This document shows positions 34,264-46,828 of a DNA stretch of 55,831 nt, in pieces. This DNA is from Roridomyces roridus (lineage: Eukaryota > Basidiomycota > Agaricomycetes > Agaricales > Mycenaceae). Within the stretch, counting starts at the first letter, position 1, and each line of letters starts with the position of its first letter. Made by a program: the position numbers and the translations under genes. The notes beneath the pieces are model-generated. The model was given only the letters and a program-made list of their open reading frames with translations, did no database searches and had not been told where the DNA came from. Location of the stretch: NCBI GenBank assembly GCA_029378245.1, contig JARKIF010000195.1, positions 1 through 55,831 on the forward strand, given 5' to 3'.

Positions 34264-36140
34264 TCAACAACTAAATGGTTTGCCCACCAAGCCCTCTCTG
34301 TAAGCATCCACGATGAGCTGTAGCGGCTTAGCAGAGTCAATGAAAAACAATCACGCCACGTACTTTAATCGAGACATAGGTACCAGCGATACAGATAAAC
34401 GCCCCGGCCAGGACAGTGAACGTGGCAATTAACAAGCCCACAGGGTGACGCTTTGCCATGCCATGCCATCCACCCTCCATGTGATACGCGTCGTGGATCC
34501 AGAAAAAGCCGGCGATCCCGTATGTGTACCAGGAGGCAAACAGAGCCGCGGCAATTCCTATGCCCGTCAACCTCTGCCACAAGTAAAGGAATGGTATCGT
34601 TCACCGATCAGGTAAGAGAAAATGGGAACAGCGATGGCGAGAATAAACGCTATGGCCACAGCGACGAAGCAGAGTGCGACCCAGACAATCCATCCCAAGG
34701 TTGTGTGTGAGTAGATGTGCCTGGTGTCCCGGAAAAGGCGAACGAAAACAATCTTGGCAGCTGTGTGCGAGTACAAACCACCCGCGCTGGAATGGCTCAG
34801 TCAGTGGGTCTTTCATTCGATAGTAAATTTCTGGTCACATCAAGAAGTTTCCGAGGGCAATGGCAAAACTCGCTTTAGCCCAAACAGGAGGGAGGGACAA
34901 GAGGGCCGGAGAGGCGACGGTATTTCCGATAAAGACGTAGCTGTGCTAATTGTCAGTGATGTACATCGAGATGAGAGGGATGTGTATACATCACGACTGC
35001 GAATACAATGTAAAACAAGGTAGAGAAACCTTGGAGACACCACGCGGCCTTGAAATCTCAGCGTCAAGAACACCTATGACGACGAACAGACCTTCATGGC
35101 ATCCTCCGGATGCTTCATTTCCGATATGAGAATAAAGAACCTGACAGGCCATTACAGATTTGTAGAGGAGGGGAGGAAAACGCATACATGAAATGGCCTT
35201 GAAAAACAGTAAGCATGGGCAATCAAAGCTGCAAATCGACCAACCGGCATAAGCAAAGACCTGAGACCATCAAATTCCAGCAATTATTGCCCGGCAACGA
35301 TACACACCGGATTCGTTATGGCCAGGAATGCTTGATAAAAATTTGTTGAAATCGTGGCGTCGAGTGCGCGTCCTGGAACCGGATTGATCCCAGCACCAAT
35401 CATTGCGACGACGCCAGCCACAGCAATCAAGGATACGCTGAATAGGCCCAACCAGCTGACCCCTTGGAGAGTCCTCGGGAGGGCGACCAGTAAAGTCGCC
35501 ATCGAAAAAATGAGGAGAAGATATATTGTACACAAGCCGTTGTTGGAAAGAGTTGAAAGCGCCTGCTGACCAGATAGTAACTCCGAGCCCTGGGACAGTT
35601 AAGCACGACGTGATGTTGGGATCAGCCCTACATACAGTTCCAAAAATGGCGAAAATGAGCGTCCCGATGGAGAGAATTTCCCGAAGCACTGGGCCACCCA
35701 AGACATACCCTGCATCACCCCTGCGATTCATGAGCCACCGGGTCAGAACGAGGCTTGACGCACATGTTATGGACACTGGGGTGATTTAGCTTGAAATCTA
35801 TGAGCAGCTTTGCCGTATACAGGGCAAAGAGCCCGAAGAAAGCTATCAAGAGAACGCCAGGGACGATTCCTTGGCCATTTCAGTACCAGTTTCGCAAATG
35901 GTGCATGGGCTCACCCACGACGGCCAAGGCAGAAGGGAGAGACAGCATGCCATTACTGACGATTTCTGCTATCATAAGAATGCTAACAAACTGGAATTCG
36001 AGTTGAACAAAGCACTCGCTGAAGGACACGCCACGACTTGCCTGCCAACTGAGCGTCTTGTAGTGAAAGTCATGGTCAGGCTGCTCTTGAAAGACTTCCA
36101 GATCTTCCTTGGGCTGAGAAGCGGGCTGTTTGTCGTCCAT
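34264..36140 (-). CDS. Amino acid transporter (AAAP family)
   Basis: Multi-pass plasma- or vacuolar-membrane amino acid/proton symporter of the Aa_trans family, similar to Neurospora Mtr-type neutral amino acid permeases. The cytosolic N-terminus is MDDKQPASQPKEDLEVFQEQ, then VSILMIAEIVSNGMLSLPSA, the signature first transmembrane helix. Later segments include LREILSIGTLIFAIFGTGS, LGLFSVSLIAVAGVVAMIGA, FAYAGHFMFFILISEMKHPE, VVMYTYIGNTVASPAL and FALLA-like C-terminal helices (GLLIATFTVLAGAFICIAGT). The last exon encodes LIVDAYREGLVGKPFSC. About ten short exons are required; no frame break was found. The substrate cannot be set from sequence. Confidence 0.88.
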
Positions 36141-36403
36141 GGCAAAGCCTTATCGAACAGAGAAAGTTGCCCCATGCTAAAAAGACGGATTTGGGTAAAA
36201 TTTCTCAGTCGGAAGATGATTCCGGGAGGGCATCGAGACATTTTCAGTTCGGCACATGGCTCATTGGTTGCTGGCAAAATGGGCAGCACTGAGGCGCATC
36301 TGAAGTTGAAATGGAGACTAGCTCGAAGCTGCGTGAAGAAGGTGGATCATGGCAAAACGAAAGCATTGTTTGTCGCCATCAATTCACCTTTCCGTTTACC
36401 ATC

Positions 36404-37003
36404 ATGTCCAGCTCACCATCGCGCCCTCAGAGTCAGAGCAGTCCTACATGCACCCCATCTGCCGCTCAACCTCCATCCACCGCACTGAGTCGCCCGTTGG
36501 CCGAGCTTGTTGGCGCGTCTTTCGCGCCGTTCGATACAGACACGGTCGCGTTACCCATCACCCAAGAGAACAATCGCGATGTGGACTTTCAACGAGGTAT
36601 GTCTGCAGGATTCTCAGCATCCCCAGTGTGGCTCCACCTACTCCGTCAACTCGCTGTTGGTTTGTGAGGATAATTGTTCCGTTTCTTCAGAGCTTCTAGA
36701 GAGGTTCCTGGACGCAGCTCTTGAAGCTCACGCCTGGGCCTCTGCTCGTGCATTCCACGAAACGCAAGTGGCGACCGAAACTTTCGAGAAGCAGATTGTG
36801 GAGATCCAGGCTACTGAACACGACCAAGGCATGTTTACCCCTTCTTTCTTCGGTAGGCGCATCTTCCGCGCCGCTACGCTCCCCGTTTCGAGGTGTTTCC
36901 CACACGCCTGCTTACCCTTGCCACAGAAAAAGCGCGCCAACGGTTGGCTGAATTCGTAACTTCGATGCAGGAAATGCTTTCTCGCCTGACTTCTGTGTTC
37001 TGA
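36404..37003 (+). CDS. Small coiled-coil protein, unknown function
   Basis: Function not recognised. Three exons are inferred; introns are at about 36597-36691 and 36853-36927, the latter with canonical donor GTAGGC. The product is ~145 residues. A Ser/Pro-rich N-terminus (MSSSPSRPQSQSS) is followed by a helical part (ELLERFLDAALEAHAWASAR, FEKQIVEIQATEHD) and the end EKARQRLAEFVTSMQEMLSR. The heptad-like Leu/Ile spacing suggests a coiled coil and a role as a partner in a complex. An alternative GC donor upstream was considered and is not needed. Confidence 0.6.
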
Positions 37004-37174
37004 ATGGATTGTGTTCTGTAATAGCCCTGTACTGTAGAAATTCGAGATTGTATTATTGCTGCTGATCCCATTTGATGCCGTATCGCTCTCATTCCGTTCA
37101 TTGACCAATATTGCCCCTTCCCTGGCACGGCCCAGGCTGTATCCACTCTTTATACTGCGTTCTTTATTCAGAAG

Positions 37175-40100
37175 ATGCAGTCCGTCGTCTCCCGCCCCCA
37201 GCCCCTGGCCTCGTCACCCCATGTACCACGCAAAAGCACATCCTTCATGTCCCTTAGACGTGAAAAGACAAAGATTTCTCCGGTACCTCCTCCCAACGAC
37301 TCTACCGGCCCTCGTTCGGCCTATTTTGACGCATATCCTCGGGCAACCTCCGCTCGTTCCACGAAATCGAAACCGAAGGATTCTCCGCCAGTCTCGCCAG
37401 AGACTTCCCCCGTCACATTTCCGACACTCGACTCCTCTCCGCAGATTGGCGCGCCCAGTGTGATTCAAAGGAGCAGGTCATATACTGGGCCGTCAGGGAG
37501 AGGGCAGGACCGATACAGTTGGACAGTCCCCGACCTCCGTTTCTCTGGTTCGTCCACCCAGCACACCGAAACGCCGCCCGACACCCCGGTGGACAGCAAC
37601 TTTACAGACTTTGCGGTGGTGGTCTCCGCACCTGTGTCTGGGGTAGAGATGATGGATGCTCTCGTTGACGGAATGAATGGAGGCGACAAGATCGTTGGGC
37701 GGGGACCCGGTTCCTCCAGTCGACAGTGGTTTGGGATTCCCGGTCACCACCCATTATACGAGCCTCCCTTGCCCACGCCTCCTCCCGGAGTCATTCTCGG
37801 TGGTGGTGGGCCGAGACATCGCCGCCAGAAGAAGAACTCCCATTCTACCAACTCGGAGAGTGAAGAAGACACGACACGTCAGGTGCTCGCCGCTTCGCGA
37901 CCTCGCAGGAGGCGGACACGCCCATCCCCAACCCGACAGACGTCCAATTCGACAATCACTCCCAACTCGCCTGATCTATCTCCCACCGTCTTTCCTTCTG
38001 TGGAGGCTACTCCAAGAAAGACAGGATACGATAAGCAGCGACCCGTCGTGCCCTCGATTTCTGATATCATCCGGAATCATGCACCCCAGGGGCAAGTGCG
38101 TGCCCGACCATCTGTTTCCGTGTATGCACGCAGCCAAGGTCACTCGACGGTGCACGAAGAGTCGGAACCCGAGCTGACGGTGCTAGATGATGAAGCGGAC
38201 ATTGTATCCCGCTCGTCGGTTGACAGCATAGCCGACGAAGTCCGCAGAACGCTGAAAAACCAATTGGTTCTAAAACCAGCCCCAAATCCACCTCCTTCCT
38301 CTTATTTAAAGCGACATTCGACCTTTTCCGACAACGCCAGCATCTACTCACCTCGATCAGACGGTGCTGGTTCATCGACATATGCACAATCCATAACATC
38401 AGGCTTCCAGCCACCCTCGCCTATTGACTCCAGCCTTCTGTCCTTGACACAGCCCTCTGCTTCCCAAGCTGTCGCTCAGTACCTTCGCTCCGCTCGGTTG
38501 ACCACACTGCTGAAACTTACCCGCTCGCCTCATGCATCGCAAGATAATCCGTTGACGGTTAGTCTGTCGGACTTGGGGAGTCCCGGTGGATTCCCCGTTC
38601 TCGTTTTCCTCGGTTTAGGCTGTGTTCGGCACGTAATGGGGCTCTATGATGATATGGCACAATGCCTTGGGCTCCGACTAATCACAATCGACCGGTGCGT
38701 TTTAGCCAACCTGATATCGAGATCGTAATTCATTTCTTGTTAGATGGGGTTTGGGCCGGACGGCAGCGAGAGCAAAGTCGTCCAAGGGTATCATGCAATG
38801 GGCTTCGGTGGTGGAGGAGGTCCTCGATCTACTTCAGATAACCGAATGCAGCGTGATGGCCCACTCTGCTGGCACACCTTATGCATTATCCTTTGCCAAC
38901 AAACTGCCCCATCGGATTCGAGGGGACATATGTCTATTGGCGCCATGGGTGGGTGGTAGTGAGAATGGTCCGCATCTCTGTTTGCTCGTGTTCTGCCTTG
39001 TTCTGACTGGTCGTTTCAGGCGGCTACAAATGGCTCAAATACGTGCCAAACGGTATTCTCAAGACCGCTCAAGCAGCAGAGTGGAAAGTGCAGGCGTGGA
39101 TGATTGGCAAGCCACCCACGATCGCATACGAGGGCATCGGTTACACTGCGAAGCCTTCACCAAAGTCCCCGTCCAGCAGTAATAAGACCCTTGGCGTGTA
39201 TCCAGGTTCCGACACTGTGGCGGAAAACCGGCCCCGTCCCAGCACCGGCAGCACGTTCAGCGAGTACGACGACCTGGGGGACTTTGACGGCCGCTTCGAG
39301 AGCAGGAGCACTTTGGGCTCTGGTGCTCCCAGGATGAGGCAGGACAGCAAAGTATCGCAGCGGAAACCTTCTCGTGGCTTTTTGAACCGCTTGAGGGGAT
39401 CGCAGCCCCCCTCGCCAACGGAGGAGCCAAAGCCTTTGCAACCGGGCAAGAGACTCAAGGCTTTGCGGTCCATGGGATCTCTCAAGGGCAAATCCAGCTC
39501 TCACTCGCATGCGTTGGCCAAGAGATCAGCCCCCAACAGCCCGCAAATACCTGCCCCGAAGCTCGATACAGCATTGGCCTTTGACGACATGAATTGGGGC
39601 AAAGCTGCCGAGTCGGAAATTTCGTTGATCCCGTCGCAGGGCCTCCGATCTGCGAGCGAACATTTCTATTCCACGCCGACGCGAGCCGGGGGCAGACGTT
39701 CCATGTCATTTACGTCGCCAACCAGCTGGTCCCCGGATTCGATGCCTTCTTCCCCCGCTGCGAGCAGCTACAACACCAGTTCCACCTCCGTCTTTGCGAC
39801 CAATGCGAAACCCAATAGCGAATATCAATCAGCCCTGGGGAACGCGCTGATCGCCGCGTCGCACGCCGAATCTGCCAAAGGGATGCACAACGATCTGCTG
39901 CAGATCTTGAATCACGAGAACCATTCTTGGGGATTTTCGTACTCGCATTATCCGCACCAAGTTAAAGTATGGTACGGAGACAAGGACGAGAAGATTGCTG
40001 AGAATGCAGTACGGTGGATGGAGAAAAATATGGGCCAAGACAGATGCTCCGTCAAAGTGGTCAAGGGTGCTGATCACGCTCTGATGTACAAGAGCAGCGT

Positions 40101-40194
40101 CGTGGTCGAAGTATTGGAGCAAATACTTGGTTACTGGCAAGCCGGTGGGTTTTTTCTGAAAGCACCACGTTACCTCCTGCTGAACAGAGACTAG
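37175..40194 (+). CDS. Large alpha/beta-hydrolase-fold protein
   Basis: About 970 residues in three exons (introns near 38695-38743 and 38956-39018). The first ~420 residues are disordered, Ser/Pro-rich with basic patches. The hydrolase begins at GFPVLVFLGLGCVRHVMGLY. The nucleophile elbow is VMAHSAGTPYALSFANKL (Ser in H-S-A-G), the acid candidate VWYGDKDEKIAENAV, and the base GADHALMYKS. A disordered insertion of ~220 residues (39180-39850) sits between core strands, in the lid position. The arrangement fits a family of fungal cytosolic hydrolases; the substrate is unknown. An intact triad suggests activity. Confidence 0.8.
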
Positions 40195-40453
40195 ACCAAT
40201 AAGCAACGGCTGGCCTCTTACCTGTCCATTCTTTCTCGTTTCATTTTTTTTATCTCACTCTTCGTTCAGCATATTTTTGGAAATTCTCTGCACAAACTGT
40301 ATTTTTGCCATCCAATTCCCTTGAAAACTTTATGTGTCGGATAATCGTATACCTGGCCCCGGGCCTTCTGTTGTAGATGTGTATTTTAGCTACAATTCGG
40401 TGGTTTTTTATTTCTACAAATGAATGTGGACATGCTACATTGCCATCAAGGCT

Positions 40454-41864
40454 TTATACAGAAAATTTGGACCTAAGGGGAGTTTGGACTGGTCTACCAA
40501 TCCATAGATCACTTCTAGCAAAAGAGGACGAAGCACTGTCGCTACGACTCGCTGATGATGGCGGCTCGGGAAGTGGGATGCTCGGCGGCTCAGTTGGGCT
40601 GGCATTCCGGCTCTCCATCCTTCTCTGCATGGGAGAACTGGGTGCGGGGCTCTCCACGCGGGGGACAGGATCTGCAAAAGGATTGGCAGACGCTGTGCGC
40701 ATTTCTGCCGGAGGAGGCGGCATGATTGGAATGATGGAAGCTCTCGGGCTTTGAGCGGCCTCGAACCTATTTCGCCTCTGCTCCCGCCTCTGCCGTAGGA
40801 AAACGACAAGCCCGACAATGATGGAAATCCCGAGCACAGATAACAGGACAGCGACTCCGATGGTCATTGATTTCGACAATCCGGCGCTGGATTTGCTCGC
40901 TGCTGGGCTTGAAGATACTGAGTTTGCATCGCCTATGGTGGGTGATGGCGGTGCTGTGCTCACAGCAGTGGAAGGCGAGATGCTGCCAGGATGGACGGCT
41001 ATTGTTGAACGTATCGAGGTGCTGGATGGCAACAAAGATGGGTTGGATGATGGACTTGGAGTAGCACTGGCAGAAAAGGCCGTGGCGGCGCCGGTATCAA
41101 CAACTGCCGTTGGAATGGACAGGGCACTGCTAGATGTTGGTATCGAGTTCAAGGGCGGGGAATCTGTAAGATATGCGTCAACAGATTAATTATGCGGCGG
41201 TGGTAAATCCTGGGACCTGCTGTGGTTTCATCTAAAAAAATGGATTCAGAGCATTGAAGCAAACGAAAAAAGATGCAGTACCCGGGACGTTCGAGTCGGG
41301 CACCTGAACTAACAGGTGGTCCAAATTGATTGTCCCCGAATTATTGAACTGTTGGTCGGGAAGATTGTATACAACGAGTGTGTGCTGCTTCGAAGGATCG
41401 AGAGTCATGGTGAATATTATGGACTGGGCAAGCGTTGAGTTGTCAGATTGCACCAGACACCCAGCGCACGTACTTGAAGGGCAGCAGCTTCATCAGTGCC
41501 AACGGACGGATCCGATGCATTGACCGTCTGCAGCTCATATGAACCGTCATTTTCACAGTCAATGCAATAACCGTAAAGGGAGCCGCCGGCGCGTTTGTAG
41601 CCCACATATTCCACAGAGGTCGCGTTACCTGGAAACGAAGGTAAAGCAGCGGAGTGAGGCGCCAGAGCAAAACCTACTGGGAAGAACAAGTCTCAGAGAG
41701 GCGGCATCGGTGTCGTTGGTTTCCAAATAAATATCCTGCGTCGGTGTCGAGTAGCCTGCGTACCAGCCGGGGGAGTAGCGGATAGAGGGGTCCTGGCAGA
41801 AAATGACTTTGGCGGCGTAGAGCACAGGGGCGTTAAAGAGCAGAAAGGTAAGGGTGACCAGCAT
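40454..41864 (-). CDS. Single-pass cell-surface protein with Ser-rich stalk
   Basis: Predicted type I membrane protein. It has a signal peptide (MLVTLTFLLFNAPVLYAAKV), and an ectodomain of ~200 residues with Cys and Asn-glycosylation-type sites (NDTDAASLRL, PGNATSVEYVGYKRAGGSLY, LDPSKQHTLVVYNLPDQQFN). A Ser/Thr-rich stalk follows, then one transmembrane helix (MTIGVAVLLSVLGISIIVGL) with a basic stop-transfer (RQRREQRRNR) and a Pro/Ser-rich cytosolic tail. The plan resembles fungal wall-stress sensors and the many beta-sandwich surface proteins of agaricomycetes. About four exons. It diverges from the IES1-like copy A, 161 bp away. Confidence 0.7.
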
Positions 41865-42025
41865 TGAGAAAATCGAAGTTATATGGCCGGCATGGAAGGG
41901 AGGAAAGAAGACCTGCGAACAAGAACATCAAGTTGGGCTGCTTTTAGCATTTGTGGGCAGGAACACTTGATTCTTGATTGACAGCTAGATGGAGGATCAC
42001 TCGCACTTGTCACCGACAAGTGGCC

Positions 42026-43811
42026 ATGCCCGCGCGTCGCCCGAGACGGGCGTTTGCGATCGACACAGTGGCCGATGGTGAAGTGGGTATCGTATCGCCG
42101 TCGTATTCAAGTTCCAGCTGACCCGAAGTTGCAGCCACTGAAACGGGCGGACATACAATTCGATTTACTCTCCTTTATATTTAACAACCAGGTCAAGGCC
42201 TTCACCGACAGTCCTCCCTCCAAGGACAAGGTCTCCTTTCGCGACCTCTATGTTAATTCAATACTCCGCTCCCCCAAATCCAAGGGTGTCCTGAGGGAGA
42301 AGCTGTTGGAGTCCCCGTCCACTTTTGCGACTGACTTTGCCAAGTTGTCCTTGATCACTAATGTCGGTCGAATTGCTACAAACATGAGTTGTGAGCAATA
42401 TTTATTGAATGCAATTCCTGTGCTGACAGTGCTCAAGTCTTTGCGGAAATGCGCACCGCTCAGCGCACCTATCATCCCATCCCGTCTCTCCAACGCACCA
42501 ACGGCAATCTTCTGGACGCTCCTCGAATAAAGGCAATTCTCAAGTCGTGCACTCTGGAGGGAGATGCCAATACCAAATCTGCTCTAGCAACACCGGCCCA
42601 AGTGCTGGCTCGATCCGTCAGTTGTATGCTTTCCAGTCTTGCACCCGAAATTTAGACAGAATTGCAGAAAGACCAACCCATTCCTGTCATTTCCATGCCC
42701 AACTTGATTACTATACTCACAAATCACTCCGAGGTATTGCAGGCGTTTCCACCCTCGTCCTTGTTTGTTGATTATCCCATAGCAGATTGGCCGTGAGCAT
42801 ATTCCAGAGATGGAGTTTCGCGAGCTCTTCCTTCCGAACGACGCGTCCTCCGAGTCTCGTGCACGCGCCTTTCTTTGGTTGTGCCACCACTACTACGAAG
42901 GCCCCTCTCCAGAGAATGAGGATGACTACGACGGCGACGGCGACGCGGGTTCGCGGAATCCCTTTTCCGATCCGACTCGCCCCGGGAAGATGCCCCGCCT
43001 GGTCATCCTTACCCACGAAGAGGCCGCTTTGGAGAACATTGACCCCGAGGAAGAAAAAGACAAGGCGAAACAACTAATCAGCCACCGGGAAGCAATTGTT
43101 CAGAATAATCTGCTCAAAGAGAGCGCGAAGGAGAGCAAGGCCAAAGCGTCCAGCCCTGGAGGAACGGAAACTCCCACGAAACCCAAGGCGAAACGGACTG
43201 CAAGCACCAAGGCGACTCCCAGCTCGCAGCTAAAGCGGAAAGCGGACGAAGTCAAGGAGGAGGACGTGGACGAAACACCCCTTAAGAGGCCCAGATTGGA
43301 CGAAGAAGAGAATATAAACTCTCGTGGTTCCTGGCTTCTCTTCTCGTCGCTCTGATCTCAGCTAATGCCCCTTGTGTAGTAAACACCCTGCTACGCCCTG
43401 TGTATCTTCCAGAGCGACACGTGGCATTACGCGAGTCGCTCTCACCCATGCCAGAATCTCGTTCGCACCGTTACGAGGCATACAAGATCGAGCGTCCGCG
43501 TACTATGCTACAGCGTAAACTATCATTGAATGGGCTCGCCGCAATTTCTGATTCTTTGACAGACGCCTGGCACAGCGCCGCAACATCCGACCCGTTGGCC
43601 GAGTCCGATGACGAGCTGGACGACCAGCATGTCAGGCGGGACCACGGTTCGCACTCTCTCGCCTTGATTTTTTATGTTATTCAACGTCAAATTAGCCCAG
43701 CGACTGTCGATTATCGCCCGCCTGCGAGGCAAAGCACCAACTCCCCAGCCCGATGGCCTGCGAACAATCCCACTGCAACTCAATTCATGGCACGACGACC
43801 TCTTTGTCTAA
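42026..43811 (+). CDS. IES1: IES1-like protein (INO80 complex subunit 1 homologue), copy A
   Basis: Second IES1-like gene. Starts MPARRPRRAFAIDTVAD; an intron at 42081-42119 leads to KLQPLKRADIQFDLLSFIF. Then FRDLYVNSILRSPKSKGVL, FATDFAKLSLITNVGRIAT, RTAQRTYHPIPSLQRTNGN, NLITILTNHSEQIGREH, MEFRELFLPNDASSESRARA and FLWLCHHYYEGPSPENEDDY, matching copy B block by block. A long Lys/Ala-rich segment (about 43080-43310) with KRTASTKATPSS and LKRKADEVKEED is absent from copy B. The C-terminus LTDAWHSAATSDPLAESDDE leads to RLSIIARLRGKAPTPQPDG. About seven exons. Expected in the nucleus as an INO80 subunit. Symbol assigned on family membership; which copy is the true orthologue is open. Confidence 0.8.
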
Positions 43812-44172
43812 TTCGCAAACCGAGTCGCTCTTCTATTGTTATTTTTTAAAACACATCTCTCACTCCCGGATTCTTAATCAGTACATTATTGCAGAATGGT
43901 AGCAACAGTAATCCTACATTTCAATGTATAGTAGCCCGACCAAAATGGCAAAAGAGGAAGAAATAATGCAAGAGAAGATAATGTGAGTGTATAAACAAAG
44001 GGAACGAAGGAGGGAGGGGGCAAATAGCAACGTCTAGTGTACACACATTGATCCATCCATCCGCCCTTTCACCGGGCGTGCCATTTCATGGAACGCGCTA
44101 TAGGCCCTGGCCTAAAATGCCATCCCTGCGTTCGCCGCGAGGACTCGCATACGCCATATACAAAAAGCCGGC
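43812..44172. other. Intergenic between convergent genes
   Basis: The 361 nt hold the converging 3' UTRs of the IES1-like copy A and the MIT protein. It is AT-rich, with no gene or repeat seen. Confidence 0.5.
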
Positions 44173-46660
44173 CTACTCTGCCAGCCACCTTTCGCACTTT
44201 TTGGCGTATTTGTCGAGCAGCATCGAGAGGTCGCGAATGACAAACGTCAATACGACTGTGGCAAAGAATTGCGAGGCGCGTTTCAGCTTGACGTCAGCCG
44301 AGTTGCGAATATCCGCGGGGAACGCCGCATAAGCGGGCGCAACTGGCTGGGAGGTGATCGCCTTTGCATGCTCATCTAGCAGCTGCGAATGCATAAAAAG
44401 CTTGCGTAGTCCCGCCACGTACGCCGCAGGTGAGTCAAGGCTACCAACAGACGTAAATCAACCCTTCTACAAAGAATCGAGGTGCAAAACTCACTTTTTG
44501 CCGTTGGTCAACTTGTCAAAACGACGCGTGAGCTTGTCGCTCCACGTCGTCTTCTTCAGCACGAAACCTTCCCCGACGCCGAGCTTTTTACCAAAGTTGG
44601 CGACCACTCCATCACAGACACCTGAAAACTCTTCCAACCGCGCTATCCATGCCTCGCCCTCTTTCCGCCCAATGCTACCAATCCCGAGAGCAAGCCCGCT
44701 GCTCACATTCCCAGCCCCAAAGCACTCGGAACTGCCCGCCTCGAGCTCCTCGAGCGCAGAACATAGGATCGCAACTACGCGCACCTTTTCCGATACATTG
44801 GCCAGCTTGACACCACCCTGCGACCACACCTCTTGCGGTACGTGTAGGCGGCGCGTCACGTAGCCTCCAGTGGGCGAGCTCATCGTAATTCGCAGGAGGT
44901 TCATCATATGGTATGGTTTCCGCGTTGGATCCGACGGCGGGGCGGGGGGAAGTGGTGACGTCGGCGTTGTCGGTAACTGGCCGAATATCGGCGGACCCAG
45001 CGAACTCGACAGCAGTGGCAAATCCGTCTGGACGACCAGATGTGAATTCGGGTTGAATTTGGGAGGGATGGAAGTTTTCCGTGGGCCAGCTGTGCCATTG
45101 ACCCCCGCAGACACTGGTAATGGAGGCCGCTGGTCAGCGGTGGGTGATATCCGCCCGTTTACCAGTGACGGTCGACGTCCCGGCTGCGACACTGAGCGGC
45201 TGCGTCCCTGAACTGCTCCGTTGGAAGAACGCGAGACGGGATTCGAACTCGCAGACGTGGTTGACTCGGCAGGCGAGGAGGAGCGCGAGCTCGGAGGAGC
45301 CGAGTTCTTAGTGCGCCGCAGAGATATGGTACCCTGATTGGTTGTGCCATTGATGATGGCCGGAGGGACTTCTGATCGAGGGGACACATATGAAGAACCT
45401 CGTGGGCGTGGGGTAATGAGACGAGGAGACGGTGGGGGTTTTGGCAGGCTGGCCGGGGCGGAGCTCCAAGTCGGAGAAGGTAAGGGGGGTAGTGGAGGAG
45501 ACTCTGGTCTTCGCGGTTCGGGAGCATGTCGTGGAGACAGCTCTTCCTCCTCGAGAGCAGATAGTCTGCTTCCAGAGCTGGTACGTCGGTGAGTCGGCTG
45601 TGGTGCGCCAAGCAAACGATCTGGACCCGTTTCAACTGGCGCAGGGGGCAGAGGGTTGGAAGGAGGGGGAGGGGGAGGAGCGAGGGCCGCCGACCCGTTC
45701 CTTGGCCTGCGAGGAGGTTGCAGGGCCTGGACGGGTGCTGGAGCGTCTTCGTACTGGGTGGCGGCGTACGGATGAGATATTGTTGCGGGAACGGCGGATC
45801 GCGGTGGCTCAAATAGAAAGACATCGGCATCGGTAGGTTGATCTCGGTCGTGGCCCAAGTCTCGCTCATGCTCGTCGTGGTATACAGCGGTATATGGTGC
45901 CGAGGCTGGGGGTATGTCGGGTGTTGATGCCGAACTTGTGGGAGAGGATGTGGATGCCGACGACTGTTGTTGTTGATCAGCCTGGCTGGTCATCTGGATA
46001 TACTCGTTGGTCGTCGAGTAGGGGACCGGGGGGATGTTGTAGATGATGCTGAGAATGTTCATCCGGTCGGCATATGTATCGTGCTGCAACGAGTTAGTCG
46101 GGCCACAATATGCAATTTTGAACACGACTTGCTATGTTCTGCAGCCTCCGAACCTCCTCCTCCTGGGCGACTGCACTGCGAGGCCTGCCGTTGCGCCTGC
46201 GAGACGAGGGGTCGGTGCTATCCTCGCCGCGACGCACACGCTCCATGACCTCACTCAGCAGAGCAACGCTGCGTCCGTAGGCCATGACGGCCGCCTCGGG
46301 CTCTTCGTTGGTCGAGTCGAGCTGGACAGCCTCACGGGCAAGCTCCAGAGCTCGGGTGAGAGCACGGCGCGAGGACGGAATCCGCGGCTCTGACCGGTCA
46401 GGAGCAAGACGGTCACGAGGAGGGTCTCTCGGTGGGTCCGGAGGGTCATCGCTGGAAGTCGGGGCACGAGTGAGAATGGAGGGAGGAGGCGGGTCCTCGA
46501 GGTCGAGATGGTCCTGGAGATTGCGCGGCGGCTGTCGGGCTATCTCTGGCGAGTCGGGGAGAGGAGGAATCGGCAGGCTGGGAATGGGCTGCGACGGCGG
46601 GGGTGCAGGCCTCCCAAGTGCTGCAGCACTCGACCGTCGCCGTGCGATGGTGGTGGCCAT
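44173..46660 (-). CDS. MIT-domain protein
   Basis: N-terminal Pro-rich stretch (MATTIARRRSSAAALGRPAP) followed by an MIT-like three-helix domain: RALTRALELAREAVQLDS, EAAVMAYGRSVALLSEVMER and, across an intron near 46080-46135, HDTYADRMNILSIIYNIPPV. MIT domains bind ESCRT-III tails or microtubule regulators in endosomal sorting. A ~330-residue disordered Ser/Pro region is followed by a conserved C-terminal domain (YHMMNLLRITMSSPTGGYVT, RRLHVPQEVWSQGGVKLANV, WSDKLTRRFDKLTNGKK, LRKLFMHSQLLDEHA, CERWLAE). Three exons, ~770 residues. The partner is not predictable. Confidence 0.82.
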
Positions 46661-46828
46661 AACGGCTCAACTGGTTTGTCAAATGTCACACAACAGAAAT
46701 TGATTCAAGAATATCAAGAACAGATTCACAGGAGTCAAGTGAACGAACGACGACAAAAAACTAACGAGTGAACAAGACGAGAATCGTCACAAAATTATCC
46801 AAAGGGTATCCATCCACCATCTGCCTTT

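Noticed and set aside
36836..36927. A GC-AG intron in the small coiled-coil gene (donor CAAG/GCATGT)
   Set aside because: A canonical donor GTAGGC about 15 nt downstream keeps the same frame, so the non-canonical site is not required.
40454..46660. A virulence or secondary-metabolite gene cluster
   Set aside because: The adjacent genes are a surface protein, a chromatin subunit and an MIT protein; no biosynthetic core enzyme is present anywhere in the window.
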